Below the pieces are notes generated by a model. The model had not been told where the DNA came from. It worked only from the letters and a program-made list of their open reading frames with translations, and did no database searches. Positions 1 through 8,321 of a stretch of DNA of 64,000 bases are shown piece after piece. Positions within the stretch are counted from its first letter, which is position 1. The number at the start of each line of letters is the position of its first letter. The stretch comes from Nocardia vulneris (GTDB lineage Bacteria > Actinomycetota > Actinomycetes > Mycobacteriales > Mycobacteriaceae). Made by a program: the position numbers and the translations under genes. The stretch is from contig NZ_BDCI01000053.1 in the NCBI RefSeq assembly GCF_001613425.1, positions 1 through 64,000 on the forward strand, read 5' to 3'.

Positions 1-84
1 TGAGCGTGCGTTCGTGAGATCGGTCTGAGGGCCACTCTTGGGTCGGACCAGAGGGGGCACAGATCGGTCGGACTCGACAGCTAC

Positions 85-258
85 TCAGCATTGGCGCCAG
101 GGCCTGATCCCGGCCAGGATCTGGTCCAGGTGTCCGGTGAGATGTTCTCGTTCAGCGGCTGCGCGCCCGCGGTATCGGTGTAGCTCGCACATGGCTTGCC
201 GAACTGGGGCGGGCGATTCGCGGACAGCCCGCCCCGGATCGGCTCCGAGTGACGTCAT
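85..258 (-). CDS. candidate small ORF, 57 aa, function unknown
   Basis: An open frame with an ATG at 258 and a TGA at 85-87 encodes 57 residues. It begins 16 bp after the stop of the small secreted protein on the same strand, so the two could be co-transcribed. The C-terminal half is rich in Arg, Glu and His and looks like an amphipathic helix (for example RYRGRAAAEREHL). There is no clear Shine-Dalgarno site (ACGGTGA directly abuts the ATG) and I recognise no family. In GC-rich DNA an open frame this short can occur by chance, so this is a weak call. Confidence 0.25.
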   Translation of the reverse strand: MTSLGADPGRAVRESPAPVRQAMCELHRYRGRAAAEREHLTGHLDQILAGIRPWRQC

Positions 259-274
259 TCACCGTTGAGTGGCG

Positions 275-508
275 TCAGAGCCCCCAGCCACTGTCGTCAC
301 CGCCCTTCCAGTCTGTCGGCGCATCCGGCGCGACTTCACTGCACCGGATGGCAGCGCCCATGTGCTGCCACTGTGCGCTGTCCGCGCTCTTTCCGCAATG
401 CAAGCCCCCCACAGACTGCGCCTCGGCCGGTCCAGCCATCGATACGACAGCACCGATCGCCACCGCGGAAAGAAAACCGACCACTCCACCCTTGTGCACC
501 ACAGACAT
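275..508 (-). CDS. small secreted protein, 77 aa
   Basis: The protein has a typical Sec signal peptide: a short basic start (MSVVHKGG), a hydrophobic stretch of about 18 residues and a likely cleavage site after AEA near residue 31. The mature part would be only about 45 residues, with two cysteines that could pair. The ATG at 508 is chosen over an in-frame GTG at 514 because AGGGAG lies at proper spacing before the ATG and too close to the GTG. Small exported proteins of this kind are common in Nocardia and usually have no assigned function. I infer export; the role is unknown. Confidence 0.6.
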   Translation of the reverse strand: MSVVHKGGVVGFLSAVAIGAVVSMAGPAEAQSVGGLHCGKSADSAQWQHMGAAIRCSEVAPDAPTDWKGGDDSGWGL

Positions 509-1113
509 CGCCACACTCCCTCATTCCTGTCACACCCCAGCGATGATCGCTCAACCGCCCGCCGCGCCGCGAAACCGGCGAACTCGGCGACTGGATACCG
601 GGTCACCGGCAGGGTCGTCCCGTCGGCCGGCTCAGCTCCGGCCGGAACGCGGCCCGGTCGTCACAGTACACAGCGTGGTGGGTGAAAGCGGTTGCAGTAC
701 ATAATCTTTCGATAACCGCGCCCGTCACGCATTCCGCGCGGCAGTCTCAGCGACGGTCGGGACGGGGTTCCGGCAGCCCCGGCGCCGGGATCAGCGCCTA
801 CGCCATATCCGCGGAAACTCCGGTAGGGAGCCCTGGGGCACGCCGGTCGAACACGCCGCATGATGGAGCAACCCGGTGATGCGACGAACTTCCGGAACAA
901 CACTCGGCACTGAAGACCGCCCCGAATTCGGCATTGCCGCGCGTCTCGAGGGCTGGTCCGGACAACCGAACTCACCATCGGATCCTGCCACCGGTTGACG
1001 CAAGACATCGGTCTTGTGCCGACAGGTTCAGCTGTCACCTTCAGGTTGCACCTGTCACCAGTCGACTTTCGTGCGCTGTGGCGTGACCCTTCATCGTCGA
1101 CCATCCTGGGTTG
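509..1113. other. 605-bp region with no convincing gene
   Basis: Both strands carry only short open frames with arginine-rich or low-complexity translations and no ribosome sites, so I see no gene. The right end holds several small dyads and a direct repeat (listed separately) that probably belong to the promoter of the next gene. The left end must hold the promoter of the secreted protein. Confidence 0.5.
1001..1059. promoter_or_regulatory. cluster of small dyads upstream of the gene at 1114
   Basis: Within 60 bp there are a perfect inverted repeat CAAGAC-4-GTCTTG (1001-1016), GACAG-6-CTGTC (1021-1036) and CAGGT-3-ACCTG (1042-1054). CTGTCACC is also directly repeated at 1033 and 1052, 19 bp apart. 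This density suggests protein-binding sites ahead of the hypothetical gene. The binding factor is unknown. Confidence 0.35.
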
Positions 1114-1506
1114 ATGGAGTCGGATGACCTTGTGGCCGTTGAACTGTCGGATATCGAGCGCAAGGTGCTCGTTGATGGCATAGGCCGTTGGGGTGGCCCG
1201 GCACGCTGTAGCGACGCGCTCGCGGTCGCGATGGGTTTCCGGGACGTGGGAGACGTAAGCGAACAAGGAAGCCGGCTGGAGTCGGCGCTGATCGCGGGCG
1301 AACCGTTGAGCGCCACCGACTGGCGGAGGGTGCTGGTGTCCACCGAGATCTTCTTCGCCAGTGATGTACTCGGCTGCGGAAGGGACTGGTCCATCATCAT
1401 GGGCATCTCCGACGCAGAGACGCTCACGATTCTCCGGGGATTACAACGAAAGATCCCCTGGTGGGGCGTGCCATTGCCGCAGCACCTGAGTCCCCGCCCG
1501 CGGTGA
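1114..1506 (+). CDS. conserved-looking hypothetical protein, 130 aa
   Basis: A soluble 130-residue protein with no signal peptide or membrane segment. The N-terminal part (ELSDIERKVLVDGIGRWGG) and the central AGEPLSATDWRRVL segment look like a compact helical fold with normal amino-acid balance, which supports real coding. The ATG at 1114 is used; an in-frame TTG lies directly before it at 1111. No strong ribosome site is visible, so it may be translated from a nearly leaderless message. I recognise no family and assign no function. The cluster of dyads 55-110 bp upstream suggests a regulated promoter. Confidence 0.6.
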   Translation: MESDDLVAVELSDIERKVLVDGIGRWGGPARCSDALAVAMGFRDVGDVSEQGSRLESALIAGEPLSATDWRRVLVSTEIFFASDVLGCGRDWSIIMGISDAETLTILRGLQRKIPWWGVPLPQHLSPRPR

Positions 1507-1561
1507 CAACGGCACACTTGTCGACACGGCCGCCGGCACCGCAACCAGAAAGGAGTCGCCG

Positions 1562-2206
1562 ATGGCAATGGCGGGGGAACTGGTCACCGAGGCCTTCGAC
1601 TACGACGGTGGGCGGCGTGTGACGGTCTATGTTCCGGCGGATCGGCCGGAGGCGGTGGTGTTCGCCGGTGACGGCGAGTTGGTTACGCAGTGGGGCGTTG
1701 ATCCGGCGGCCGCGGACGTGCCGGCCACGGTGATCGTCGGGGTACACCGCGCGGCCGATGAGGCGCAGCGGCTCCACGAGTGCTCGCCAGGCTTCGATCC
1801 TGCGCGATTCTCGGCACATGAGCGGTTCTTCGGCGTAGACGTGAGCCGGTGGTTGCGATCGCGGTTCGGGATGGCCCTGCCCGCTGAGCGCACCGCGGTG
1901 TGCGGCGCGTCGGCTAGTGGAGAGCTGGCACTGGCCATGGGACTGCGGCATCCAGACGTCTACGGCACCATCTGGTGCGCCTCACCCGGCGGAGGATATC
2001 GACCACCTGCCGTCATGCCGAGTCCGCTGCCGCGCACGTACCTCGTCGCCGGCACCCTGGAGCCGTTCTTCCACCAGAACGCGACCCGGTGCGTTACGCG
2101 CTGCGGGGGCAGATGTCGTGCTGAACGAGCGGGCCGGATCGCACGGCGGCGCACTCTGGCGCAAGAATTTCCCATGATGGCGGCGTGGGCGTTCGGACAA
2201 CGCTAG
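1562..2206 (+). pseudogene. alpha/beta-hydrolase esterase (enterochelin-esterase type), apparently frameshifted near the C-terminus
   Basis: The first 176 residues read as a putative esterase with nucleophile elbow GASASG (Ser about 120). From about 2090 the frame turns into an arginine/cysteine-rich nonsense stretch. The next frame, by contrast, reads AAGADVVLNERAGSHGG and then ALWRKNFP, which carries the expected catalytic His in GSHGG. The original frame becomes sensible again at EFPMMAAWAFGQR. Two compensating indels, one in about 2085-2115 and one near 2160-2170 (a missing G after CGCAAG would give RKEFP), would restore a normal family C-terminus. Either the gene is damaged and has lost its catalytic His, or the sequence has errors there. 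A GGAG-type ribosome site (AAAGGAG) precedes the ATG at 1562. Confidence 0.65.
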
Positions 2207-2235
2207 GCCGTTGGGACACAAACCATTTCGGCCGA

Positions 2236-2919
2236 CTAGCGGTTCGGTTGATCGGCTGCGCAGCTGATCAGTAGTCGAGTGGTGTGCGTGATGTGGTCGC
2301 GCAGTAGGTGCTGTGCGTGGTCGGCGTCGCGGGCCAGGACGGCGTCGAGCAGTGCGCGGTGTTCGGCGGCGACGTCGCGGTCGGGTTCGTCACCCAGGGA
2401 CACCGACCACTGCCGGTACAGCTCGGCCTCCTGCCGAAGCGACCGCGCCGTGTCGAGCAGCCGCCGGTTGGGACAGCCCGTCAGCAGCGCGTGATGGAAG
2501 GCGGCGTGGGCTTGCGACCATTCGTCGGTCAGGCGGTCCGGATCGGCCGGGTCCCGGTAGGGCGCGCGTTCCAGAAGATGGTGCGCCGCAACGGCATCGG
2601 CCTCCCAGCGCATATCGCCCTCCGTCACGGACAGTCGCAGGACCAGGGATTCGATCTCCGCCCGCGCCTGCGTCAGCTCGGCCAGGTCCTGATGGGACAG
2701 CGGGCGGACCTGGTAGCCCTGATGCGGTTTCGCCACCACCAGCCCCTCGGCGACCAGCCGGGTCAGCACCTCGCGGGTGGCGCCGACGCTCACCTGGTAC
2801 CGATCGGCCAGGTCCGGGAACTTGAGCCGGGCACCCGGCACCAGCCGACCGCCGAGGATGTCGGCACGCAACGCCTCGTGGATGCCGTCGGTGCGGGTCG
2901 TCCCGCCACTCTTCGCCAT
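2236..2919 (-). CDS. GntR-family transcriptional regulator (FCD/FadR subfamily)
   Basis: A 227-residue regulator. Residues about 10-75 form the GntR winged helix (HEALRADILGGRLVPGARL, then the recognition region VSVGATREVLTRLVAEGLV). Residues about 80-215 are an all-helical FCD ligand domain with several His residues typical of its metal/carboxylate pocket. Such regulators usually repress a divergent or downstream catabolic operon and are released by an organic-acid or pathway intermediate. The gene diverges from the amidohydrolase operon. The 129-bp gap holds two TTTCGAAA palindromes, which makes it the likely local repressor. The effector cannot be read from sequence. Confidence 0.9.
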   Translation of the reverse strand: MAKSGGTTRTDGIHEALRADILGGRLVPGARLKFPDLADRYQVSVGATREVLTRLVAEGLVVAKPHQGYQVRPLSHQDLAELTQARAEIESLVLRLSVTEGDMRWEADAVAAHHLLERAPYRDPADPDRLTDEWSQAHAAFHHALLTGCPNRRLLDTARSLRQEAELYRQWSVSLGDEPDRDVAAEHRALLDAVLARDADHAQHLLRDHITHTTRLLISCAADQPNR

Positions 2920-2949
2920 GACCCCACTCTAGCAGTTTACGAATACCTC

Positions 2950-2984
2950 TTGAACTTTCGAAAGTTTGCGTCTAGTTTCGAAAC
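2950..2984. promoter_or_regulatory. twin palindromic operator overlapping the catabolic-operon promoter
   Basis: AACTTTCGAAAGTT (2953-2966) and GTTTCGAAAC (2975-2984) are perfect palindromes sharing TTTCGAAA, with centres exactly 20 bp (two helical turns) apart. A plausible promoter overlaps them: TTGAAC at 2950-2955 and TAGTTT at 2973-2978 with a 17-bp spacer. Occupancy by a GntR dimer pair would block transcription toward 3049. That the site belongs to the divergent GntR protein is inferred from position. Confidence 0.65.
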
Positions 2985-3048
2985 AGCGGGTTGGTCGGCC
3001 TCCGAGCGCCGGAAACCCCTGCCGAGCAGCACTATTGGAGGAGTTGCC

Positions 3049-4500
3049 ATGCACTCGCACACCGTTGGCCGTCCGTCCGTGCTCCGCGGCGGCACCGTCC
3101 TCACCATGGATTCCGCCCGTACCGTTCTCGAGGGCCACGACGTGCTCGTGGTCGACGGCCGGATCGCCGCCATCGGCGTCGACCTCGTCGTGCCCGACGG
3201 CACCGACGAGATCGATGCCCGCGGCGGCATCGTGATGCCCGGGATGGTCGACACGCACCGGCACATGTGGCAGACCACGACCCGTGGCTACGGTGCGGAC
3301 TGGACACTCACGCAATACTTCGTCTGGTACTACCTGAACTGGGGCACGAAGTTCCGGCCCGAGGACATCTACGCCGGGAACCTCCTCGGCGCACTGGAGG
3401 CGCTCGATGCCGGGGTCACCACCTGTGTGGACTGGTCGCACGGCCTGCAGACGATCGACCACGCCGACGCGGCGGTCGACGCGCTCGCCGCGGTACCGGG
3501 CAGGTTCGTGCTGGCCTACGGCAACATCCAGGACGCGCCCGCGAACTGGACGGGCACACCGGAATTCCGCAAGTTCTTCGACCGTCGGGCCGGCGAGCTC
3601 GAGGGCTTCCAGATCGCCTTCGACGTCACCGGCGATCCGAGCTTTCCCGAGCAGGCGGCGTTCGAGGTCGCCCGCGAGCTGGACCTGGCCGTGACCACGC
3701 ACGCCGGAGTGTGGGGCGCGACCGGTGACGACGCCGTGCGACTGATCCACGAGCACGGCTACGCCGAGGCCAGGACGGTGTACGTGCACGCCTCGACGCT
3801 GTCGGCGGATTCCTACGCCCGCATCGCGGCGAGCGGCGGATCGGTGTCGGTGTCCACGGAGAGCGAGCAGAGTGCCGGGCAGGGTTATCCCGCCACGGCC
3901 GCGCTGCGCGCGCACGGAATTCCCGTGTCGCTGTCGCTGGACAGCTGTGTGCTCTGCAGCGGTGACCTGTTCTCCGCCATGCGCACGACGTTGGGCGCCG
4001 ACCGCGCGGCCGAGCATCAGGCGGCGCACACGCGCGGTGAGACCGTCACCCATGCCTCGCTGCATGCCGAGCAGGTCGTCGAGTGGGCGACCCGGGGCGG
4101 CGCGCGAGCGATCGGGCGCGACGACGAGATCGGCAGTGTGCAGGTCGGCAAGAAGGCGGACCTCGTGCTCGTCCGCAACGACGCTTCGCCGGCGATGTCG
4201 CCGCTGCTCAACCCGCACGGACACGTCGTCCTGCACGCGCAGCGGGCCGATGTCGACACGGTCCTGGTCGACGGCCGGATCGTGAAACGCGACCACCGGC
4301 TGGTCGGTGTCGACCTGGCCGGTGCGCGTCGAGCGGCGCAGGCGACGGTCGACTACCTGCGCGCCGAACTCGGGGAGCAGGCGTGGCGCGCGGGCATGAA
4401 TCCGGAGATCCCCGAGACCAAGGTCCTCGACAACCCCTACACCTACACCGACTACCGGTCCGCGACCACGCACGGCGACCCCGCGCCGACGCCGCGCTGA
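3049..4500 (+). CDS. amidohydrolase-family metal-dependent deaminase/hydrolase
   Basis: A 483-residue member of the cytosine-deaminase/TrzA/AtzA branch of the amidohydrolase superfamily. Metal ligands are visible: the HxH motif in DTHRHMW (H70, H72), H218 in TTHAG, H247 in VHAST and D298 in SLDSC. A small beta-sandwich is formed by the two ends (RGGTVLTMDSA and the C-terminal GKKADLVLV). Relatives remove an amino or halide group from heterocycles, or open rings, using Zn or Fe. The ATG at 3049 follows TTGGAGGAG. The frame is open for a further 740 bp upstream, but that part is antisense to the GntR gene and not coding. It is the first gene of a six-gene operon, so it probably acts early on the substrate. 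The substrate is unknown. Confidence 0.88.
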   Translation: MHSHTVGRPSVLRGGTVLTMDSARTVLEGHDVLVVDGRIAAIGVDLVVPDGTDEIDARGGIVMPGMVDTHRHMWQTTTRGYGADWTLTQYFVWYYLNWGTKFRPEDIYAGNLLGALEALDAGVTTCVDWSHGLQTIDHADAAVDALAAVPGRFVLAYGNIQDAPANWTGTPEFRKFFDRRAGELEGFQIAFDVTGDPSFPEQAAFEVARELDLAVTTHAGVWGATGDDAVRLIHEHGYAEARTVYVHASTLSADSYARIAASGGSVSVSTESEQSAGQGYPATAALRAHGIPVSLSLDSCVLCSGDLFSAMRTTLGADRAAEHQAAHTRGETVTHASLHAEQVVEWATRGGARAIGRDDEIGSVQVGKKADLVLVRNDASPAMSPLLNPHGHVVLHAQRADVDTVLVDGRIVKRDHRLVGVDLAGARRAAQATVDYLRAELGEQAWRAGMNPEIPETKVLDNPYTYTDYRSATTHGDPAPTPR

Positions 4501-4543
4501 CCCCTTCCGAACCGCTCACCTCTTCAGGTCAGGAGTCCACACC

Positions 4544-5395
4544 ATGCGTTTCGCCACCATCTCGGATCGGCTGTCGCTGATCACCGCGTCCGATACCGTC
4601 ATCGACATAGCCCGCGCCAGCGGTGGGTGGTTCAGTCCGAATATCCAGGACGCCTACGAGCACTGGGACGAACTGCTCGAGTTCTGCCCGACCGTCACCG
4701 CCGAGGGCACGCCGCTGTCCGAGTTCCCCGTAACGGAATTCGGCAATCCCGCCCCGCATCCTCGGCAGCTGTTCGCCATCGGCCTGAATTACGCCGACCA
4801 CGCCGCGGAGTCGTCGCTCGGGGTGCCCGCCGAACCACCGGTGTTCACGAAGTTCGTGACCTCGCTGGCTGATCCGTACGGAACGGTCACGCTGGTGCCG
4901 GGCAAGGTGGACTGGGAGGTCGAACTGGTTGTCGTACTCGGCCGCCGAGCGCATCGCGTCGCCGCCGCGGACGCGTGGGATTACGTCGCGGGAGTCTCTG
5001 TGGGACAGGATATTTCCGAACGTGTCCGGCAGCGGGTAGGCCCGGCGGCGCAGTTCAGCATGGGTAAGTCCTTCCCGGGCTTCGGGCCGATCGGGCCGGT
5101 GCTGGTCACGCCGGACGAGTTCGATGACCCCGACGATCTGGAACTGGGCTGCCTGATCAACGGTGAGCAGATGCAGCAGGGCCGGACCTCCGACATGGTT
5201 TTCCCGGTCACCGAGCTGATCGCACGGCTCTCCGCGATCACGCCGCTGCTGCCCGGCGATGTCATCTTCACCGGCACCCCGGCCGGCGTCGGGTTCGGTC
5301 GCACTCCGCAGCGGTATCTCGCCCCCGGCGACGAACTGGTCAGCTACGTGCGCGGCGTCGGCGAGATGCGTCACCTGATCGTCGCCGGGCAGTAG
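4544..5395 (+). CDS. fumarylacetoacetate hydrolase (FAH) family protein
   Basis: A 283-residue FAH-fold enzyme. After a variable N-terminal 75 residues comes the family core: LFAIGLNYADHAAES, the metal-binding acidic stretch WEVELVVVLGRRA, GQDISER, a GKSFPGFGPIGP loop and the closing GDVIFTGTPAGVG. Family members cleave carbon-carbon bonds of beta-diketo compounds, or hydrate or decarboxylate ring-cleavage products, using Mg or Mn. AGGAG precedes the ATG and the gene lies 43 bp after the amidohydrolase. Placed next to an extradiol-type dioxygenase, it probably processes the ring-cleavage product. Its exact reaction (hydrolase, hydratase or isomerase) is undecided. Confidence 0.88.
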   Translation: MRFATISDRLSLITASDTVIDIARASGGWFSPNIQDAYEHWDELLEFCPTVTAEGTPLSEFPVTEFGNPAPHPRQLFAIGLNYADHAAESSLGVPAEPPVFTKFVTSLADPYGTVTLVPGKVDWEVELVVVLGRRAHRVAAADAWDYVAGVSVGQDISERVRQRVGPAAQFSMGKSFPGFGPIGPVLVTPDEFDDPDDLELGCLINGEQMQQGRTSDMVFPVTELIARLSAITPLLPGDVIFTGTPAGVGFGRTPQRYLAPGDELVSYVRGVGEMRHLIVAGQ

Positions 5396-5419
5396 GCCCC
5401 CGAATTCCCTGGAGACACA

Positions 5420-6343
5420 ATGGCATTACACCGACTGTCGTCGGTCACCATCGGCGTACCGGATCCAGCGGCGACCCGCGACTACTACACCGAATTCGGG
5501 CTCGCGCCCCGACCCGACGGCTGGCTGTCCACCCGCGACGGCGGCGACCAACTCCGGCTCATCCGCGCACCCGCCCGGCGGCTGGCCGAAATCGTCATCG
5601 GCGCAGACGATTCCGACGATCTGGACGCGGTGGCCGCCCGCCTGCACAAGCTCGGCCTGCCGGTGGAACGCACCGCCGACGCGGTCGCCACCACCGAACC
5701 GGTCGCCAATTTCCGTGCCGTAGTGCAGGTCTCGGGCCGTATCACCCAGCCGGTCACACCGGCGACCCCGTACAACGGGCCCGGCCGCATCGAACGCCAG
5801 GGCACCCGTGCCCCCGGTGTGCTGCGTGCGGAGCCGATCCGGCCGCGCAAGCTCGGCCACGCGGTCCTGGGCTCGGTGGACTACGCGGCCACCCGCCGGT
5901 TCTTCGTCGACGGTCTGGGTTTCAAACTCTCCGACGAGATCAAGGGCGAAGGCGCGTTCCTGCGCTGTTCGACCGACCACCACAACGTGCTGGTGCTCAA
6001 CGCGCCGGTCAACTTCCTGCACCACACCTCGTGGCAACTCGACGACATCGACGACGTCGGCCGTGGGGCCACCGCGATGCTCGAGGGTCATCCGGAACGA
6101 CACATCTGGGGACTCGGACGCCACCACGCGGGCTCGAACTTCTTCTGGTACCTCAAGGATCCCGCGGGCAACTTCTCCGAGTACTACTCCGACATGGACT
6201 CGATCATCGACGACCAACTCTGGACCCCGGAAGTCTTCGAAGGCGCCCAAGGCCTGTTCAGCTGGGGCCCGCCACCGCCGCCGTCGTTCCTGCACCCCGA
6301 AGACCTCGCCGCGCTGATGACCGGCGCCCACCACGCCGGATAG
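5420..6343 (+). CDS. extradiol-type ring-cleavage dioxygenase (two-domain VOC protein)
   Basis: At 307 residues this has the length and two-repeat architecture of type I extradiol dioxygenases. The N-terminal VOC repeat (about 1-115) lacks metal ligands, as usual. The C-terminal repeat (about 143-265) shows H147 in KLGHAVLGS, H201/H202 in LHHTSWQL and E254 in NFSEYYSD, matching the 2-His-1-carboxylate iron site. These enzymes open catechol-type rings next to the two hydroxyls. GGAGA precedes the ATG and the gene follows the FAH gene by 24 bp. The C-terminal tail is proline-rich (PPPPPSFLHPEDL). The substrate is unknown, and a non-dioxygenase VOC role cannot be excluded. Confidence 0.82.
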   Translation: MALHRLSSVTIGVPDPAATRDYYTEFGLAPRPDGWLSTRDGGDQLRLIRAPARRLAEIVIGADDSDDLDAVAARLHKLGLPVERTADAVATTEPVANFRAVVQVSGRITQPVTPATPYNGPGRIERQGTRAPGVLRAEPIRPRKLGHAVLGSVDYAATRRFFVDGLGFKLSDEIKGEGAFLRCSTDHHNVLVLNAPVNFLHHTSWQLDDIDDVGRGATAMLEGHPERHIWGLGRHHAGSNFFWYLKDPAGNFSEYYSDMDSIIDDQLWTPEVFEGAQGLFSWGPPPPPSFLHPEDLAALMTGAHHAG

Positions 6344-6367
6344 CGGCCTACCTACCTAGGAGAGATC

Positions 6368-6880
6368 ATGTCTGACCTGTACGAACCGCAGATCCCGGAC
6401 AACCTCAACATCCGGTTCGTCGAGAACCGCATCATCGTCGAACGCCCGGCGCAGGTCGTCTACGACTGGGCGACGACCTGGTCGAATCTGCCGAAGTGGC
6501 TGCCGTTCGCCTCGGGAACCGAGGTGCGACGCGGCACCGAAGGGGTCCCCGCCGAACTCGGGGATGTGCTGCTCGAGTACATCTTTCCGGAATTGAACGA
6601 GAAGCCGAAGGAATACACCGTGGTGGCGCGGGTTCCCGGCAAGCTGTGGACCGTGGTCGGCCGCGACATCCTCGACGACGGCACCCCGGCCCCCGCGATG
6701 CACGCCATCGCCACCTTCACCACCTTCGACCTCGGCGACGGAACGACCTTGTTCTGCAGGGTTTTTCAGCGGCTGATCCCCGACACCGAGCCGCCCGGCC
6801 CGCACCCGGTCGAAGACCCGGTGCAGGTCCAGCCCGGACTGGAACTGCTGAAGGCGCACATCGAGGGCACAGCCGGATAG
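6368..6880 (+). CDS. SRPBCC (START-like) family protein
   Basis: A 170-residue helix-grip protein. The START/Bet v1-like pattern is visible in VERPAQVVYDWATTWSNLP at the N-terminus, the alternating strand region and the long C-terminal helix (QPGLELLKAHIEG). Such proteins bind small hydrophobic ligands in a deep cavity and act as cyclases, aromatases, hydrolases or carriers. AGGAGAG precedes the ATG, 24 bp after the dioxygenase. Within this operon it may bind or transform the pathway intermediate. No catalytic residues can be named with confidence. Confidence 0.75.
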   Translation: MSDLYEPQIPDNLNIRFVENRIIVERPAQVVYDWATTWSNLPKWLPFASGTEVRRGTEGVPAELGDVLLEYIFPELNEKPKEYTVVARVPGKLWTVVGRDILDDGTPAPAMHAIATFTTFDLGDGTTLFCRVFQRLIPDTEPPGPHPVEDPVQVQPGLELLKAHIEGTAG

Positions 6881-6966
6881 TTCGGCGACCGGACGACGGA
6901 AACCCCTGGCATGGACGCGTTCTCGGAACGCGCCGCTGCCGCTAGAGCACATCACGAGGTAATCCG

Positions 6967-8319
6967 ATGAACAGCGACACCACGCTTGCCAAGCCTTATC
7001 TGACCGGCCACTACCAGCCGGTGCCGGATGAGGTGACCGCGCACCACCTGACGGTGCGCGGAACCATCCCCACCGAACTGAACGGCCGCTACTTCCGCAA
7101 CGGCCATAATCCGAAACCCGGTGACATACCGACACATTGGTTCAAAGGCGCGGGCATGCTCCACGGCCTGCGGCTGCGTGACGGTCAGGCCGAGTGGTAT
7201 CGCAACCGGTGGGTGAAGACGCCCGCCCTCGACGGCGCACCCTACATCCGCGAGGACGGCAGCATCGATCTGACCGCCAGTGTGGCGGGCACCCACATCA
7301 TCGAGCACGCCGGTCGCATCCTGGCGCTGCAGGAGTCGAACCTGCCGTTCGAGGTGACTCCGGAGCTGGATACGGTGGGCGCCTACGACTTCGGCGGCAA
7401 GCTGAAAACCGCGATGACCGCGCACCCGAAGGTGGACCCGGTCACCGGTGAACTGCATTTCTTCGCCTACTCCCCCGTGGCGCCGCACCTGATCTACTAC
7501 ATCGCCTCGGCCGAGGGTGACATCCGGCACCAGCAGGTCGTCGAGGGGGCGGGCCCGTCGCTGATGCACGACTTCGCGATCACCGAGCACTACGCGGTGT
7601 GGCTGGACCTTTCGGTGACGTTCAACCCTGCCGAAGCCTCCGGCATCCCTTACCGGTGGGACGACGCCTACCAGGCCCGCATGGGTATCCTGCCCCGCAC
7701 CGGCACCGGTCCGGTGCAGTGGTTCGACGTGGAACCCGGTGCGATGCTGCATGTTTCGAATGCTTACGAAGACGAGGCCGGGCGGGTCGTCGTGGAAGGC
7801 CCCCGGCTGGATCGGTCGGCCTGGGAGACATCGTGGAAGTGGTGGATCGGCGCACCCGGATACCAGACCGACCCGGTCGCCGGGGCGCTGCAGTACCGCT
7901 GGGTCCTCGAACCCGGGCAGGGCACCGCACGCGAGGAAATGATGGACTCACTGGTCACCGAATTCCCGACCATCAACCTCGACTACCTCGGGCGCCGCAA
8001 CCGCTACAGCTACGCCGTCGCCTACCCCGGCTCCGGATACGACGGCGTCGGAATCGTCAAGTACGACAACGACACCGGCGCACGCCTGCTGGCCCCGACC
8101 GGCGCGGGGCGCATCCCGGGTGAGGCCGTTTTCGTTCCCGCCACCGACGCCACGGCCGAAGACGACGGCTACCTGCTCACCCTCGTCGGCGACCGTGCCG
8201 GCAAGGCATCGGAGCTGTTGATCCTCGACGCGCGCGACTTCACCGCGCCGCCGGTCGCGACCGTCGAGCTGCCCCGGCACGTGCCCGGCGGTATCCACGG
8301 CTCCTGGATCGCGGACTGA
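6967..8319 (+). CDS. carotenoid/stilbene cleavage oxygenase (RPE65/lignostilbene dioxygenase family)
   Basis: A 450-residue member of the seven-bladed-propeller non-haem iron oxygenases. All four iron-binding histidines are present: H153 (TAHPKVD), H201 (LMHDFAI), H262 (MLHVSNA) and H444 (GIHGSW). The N-terminal LNGRYFRNGHNP motif is also typical. These enzymes split carbon-carbon double bonds of carotenoids, stilbenes or phenylpropenes into two carbonyl products. GAGGT precedes the ATG. The gap from the SRPBCC gene is 86 bp, the longest in the operon. Association with ring-cleavage enzymes favours a stilbenoid or phenylpropene substrate over a carotenoid, but this is inference. A 2-bp gap follows before the transporter. 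Confidence 0.9.
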   Translation: MNSDTTLAKPYLTGHYQPVPDEVTAHHLTVRGTIPTELNGRYFRNGHNPKPGDIPTHWFKGAGMLHGLRLRDGQAEWYRNRWVKTPALDGAPYIREDGSIDLTASVAGTHIIEHAGRILALQESNLPFEVTPELDTVGAYDFGGKLKTAMTAHPKVDPVTGELHFFAYSPVAPHLIYYIASAEGDIRHQQVVEGAGPSLMHDFAITEHYAVWLDLSVTFNPAEASGIPYRWDDAYQARMGILPRTGTGPVQWFDVEPGAMLHVSNAYEDEAGRVVVEGPRLDRSAWETSWKWWIGAPGYQTDPVAGALQYRWVLEPGQGTAREEMMDSLVTEFPTINLDYLGRRNRYSYAVAYPGSGYDGVGIVKYDNDTGARLLAPTGAGRIPGEAVFVPATDATAEDDGYLLTLVGDRAGKASELLILDARDFTAPPVATVELPRHVPGGIHGSWIAD

Positions 8320-8321
8320 TC

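Noticed and set aside
661..1266. 201-codon minus-strand frame in the left gene-poor region
   Set aside because: No ribosome site, biased composition with many Cys/Arg, and overlap with the better-supported gene at 1114.
2308..3048. Upstream in-frame extension of the amidohydrolase
   Set aside because: It runs antisense to the GntR gene and through the operator. A good ribosome site and ATG lie at 3049.
2929..4473. 514-codon minus-strand open frame over the amidohydrolase
   Set aside because: No family motif and biased Val/Arg/Gly composition. The plus strand holds a clear enzyme with all metal ligands.
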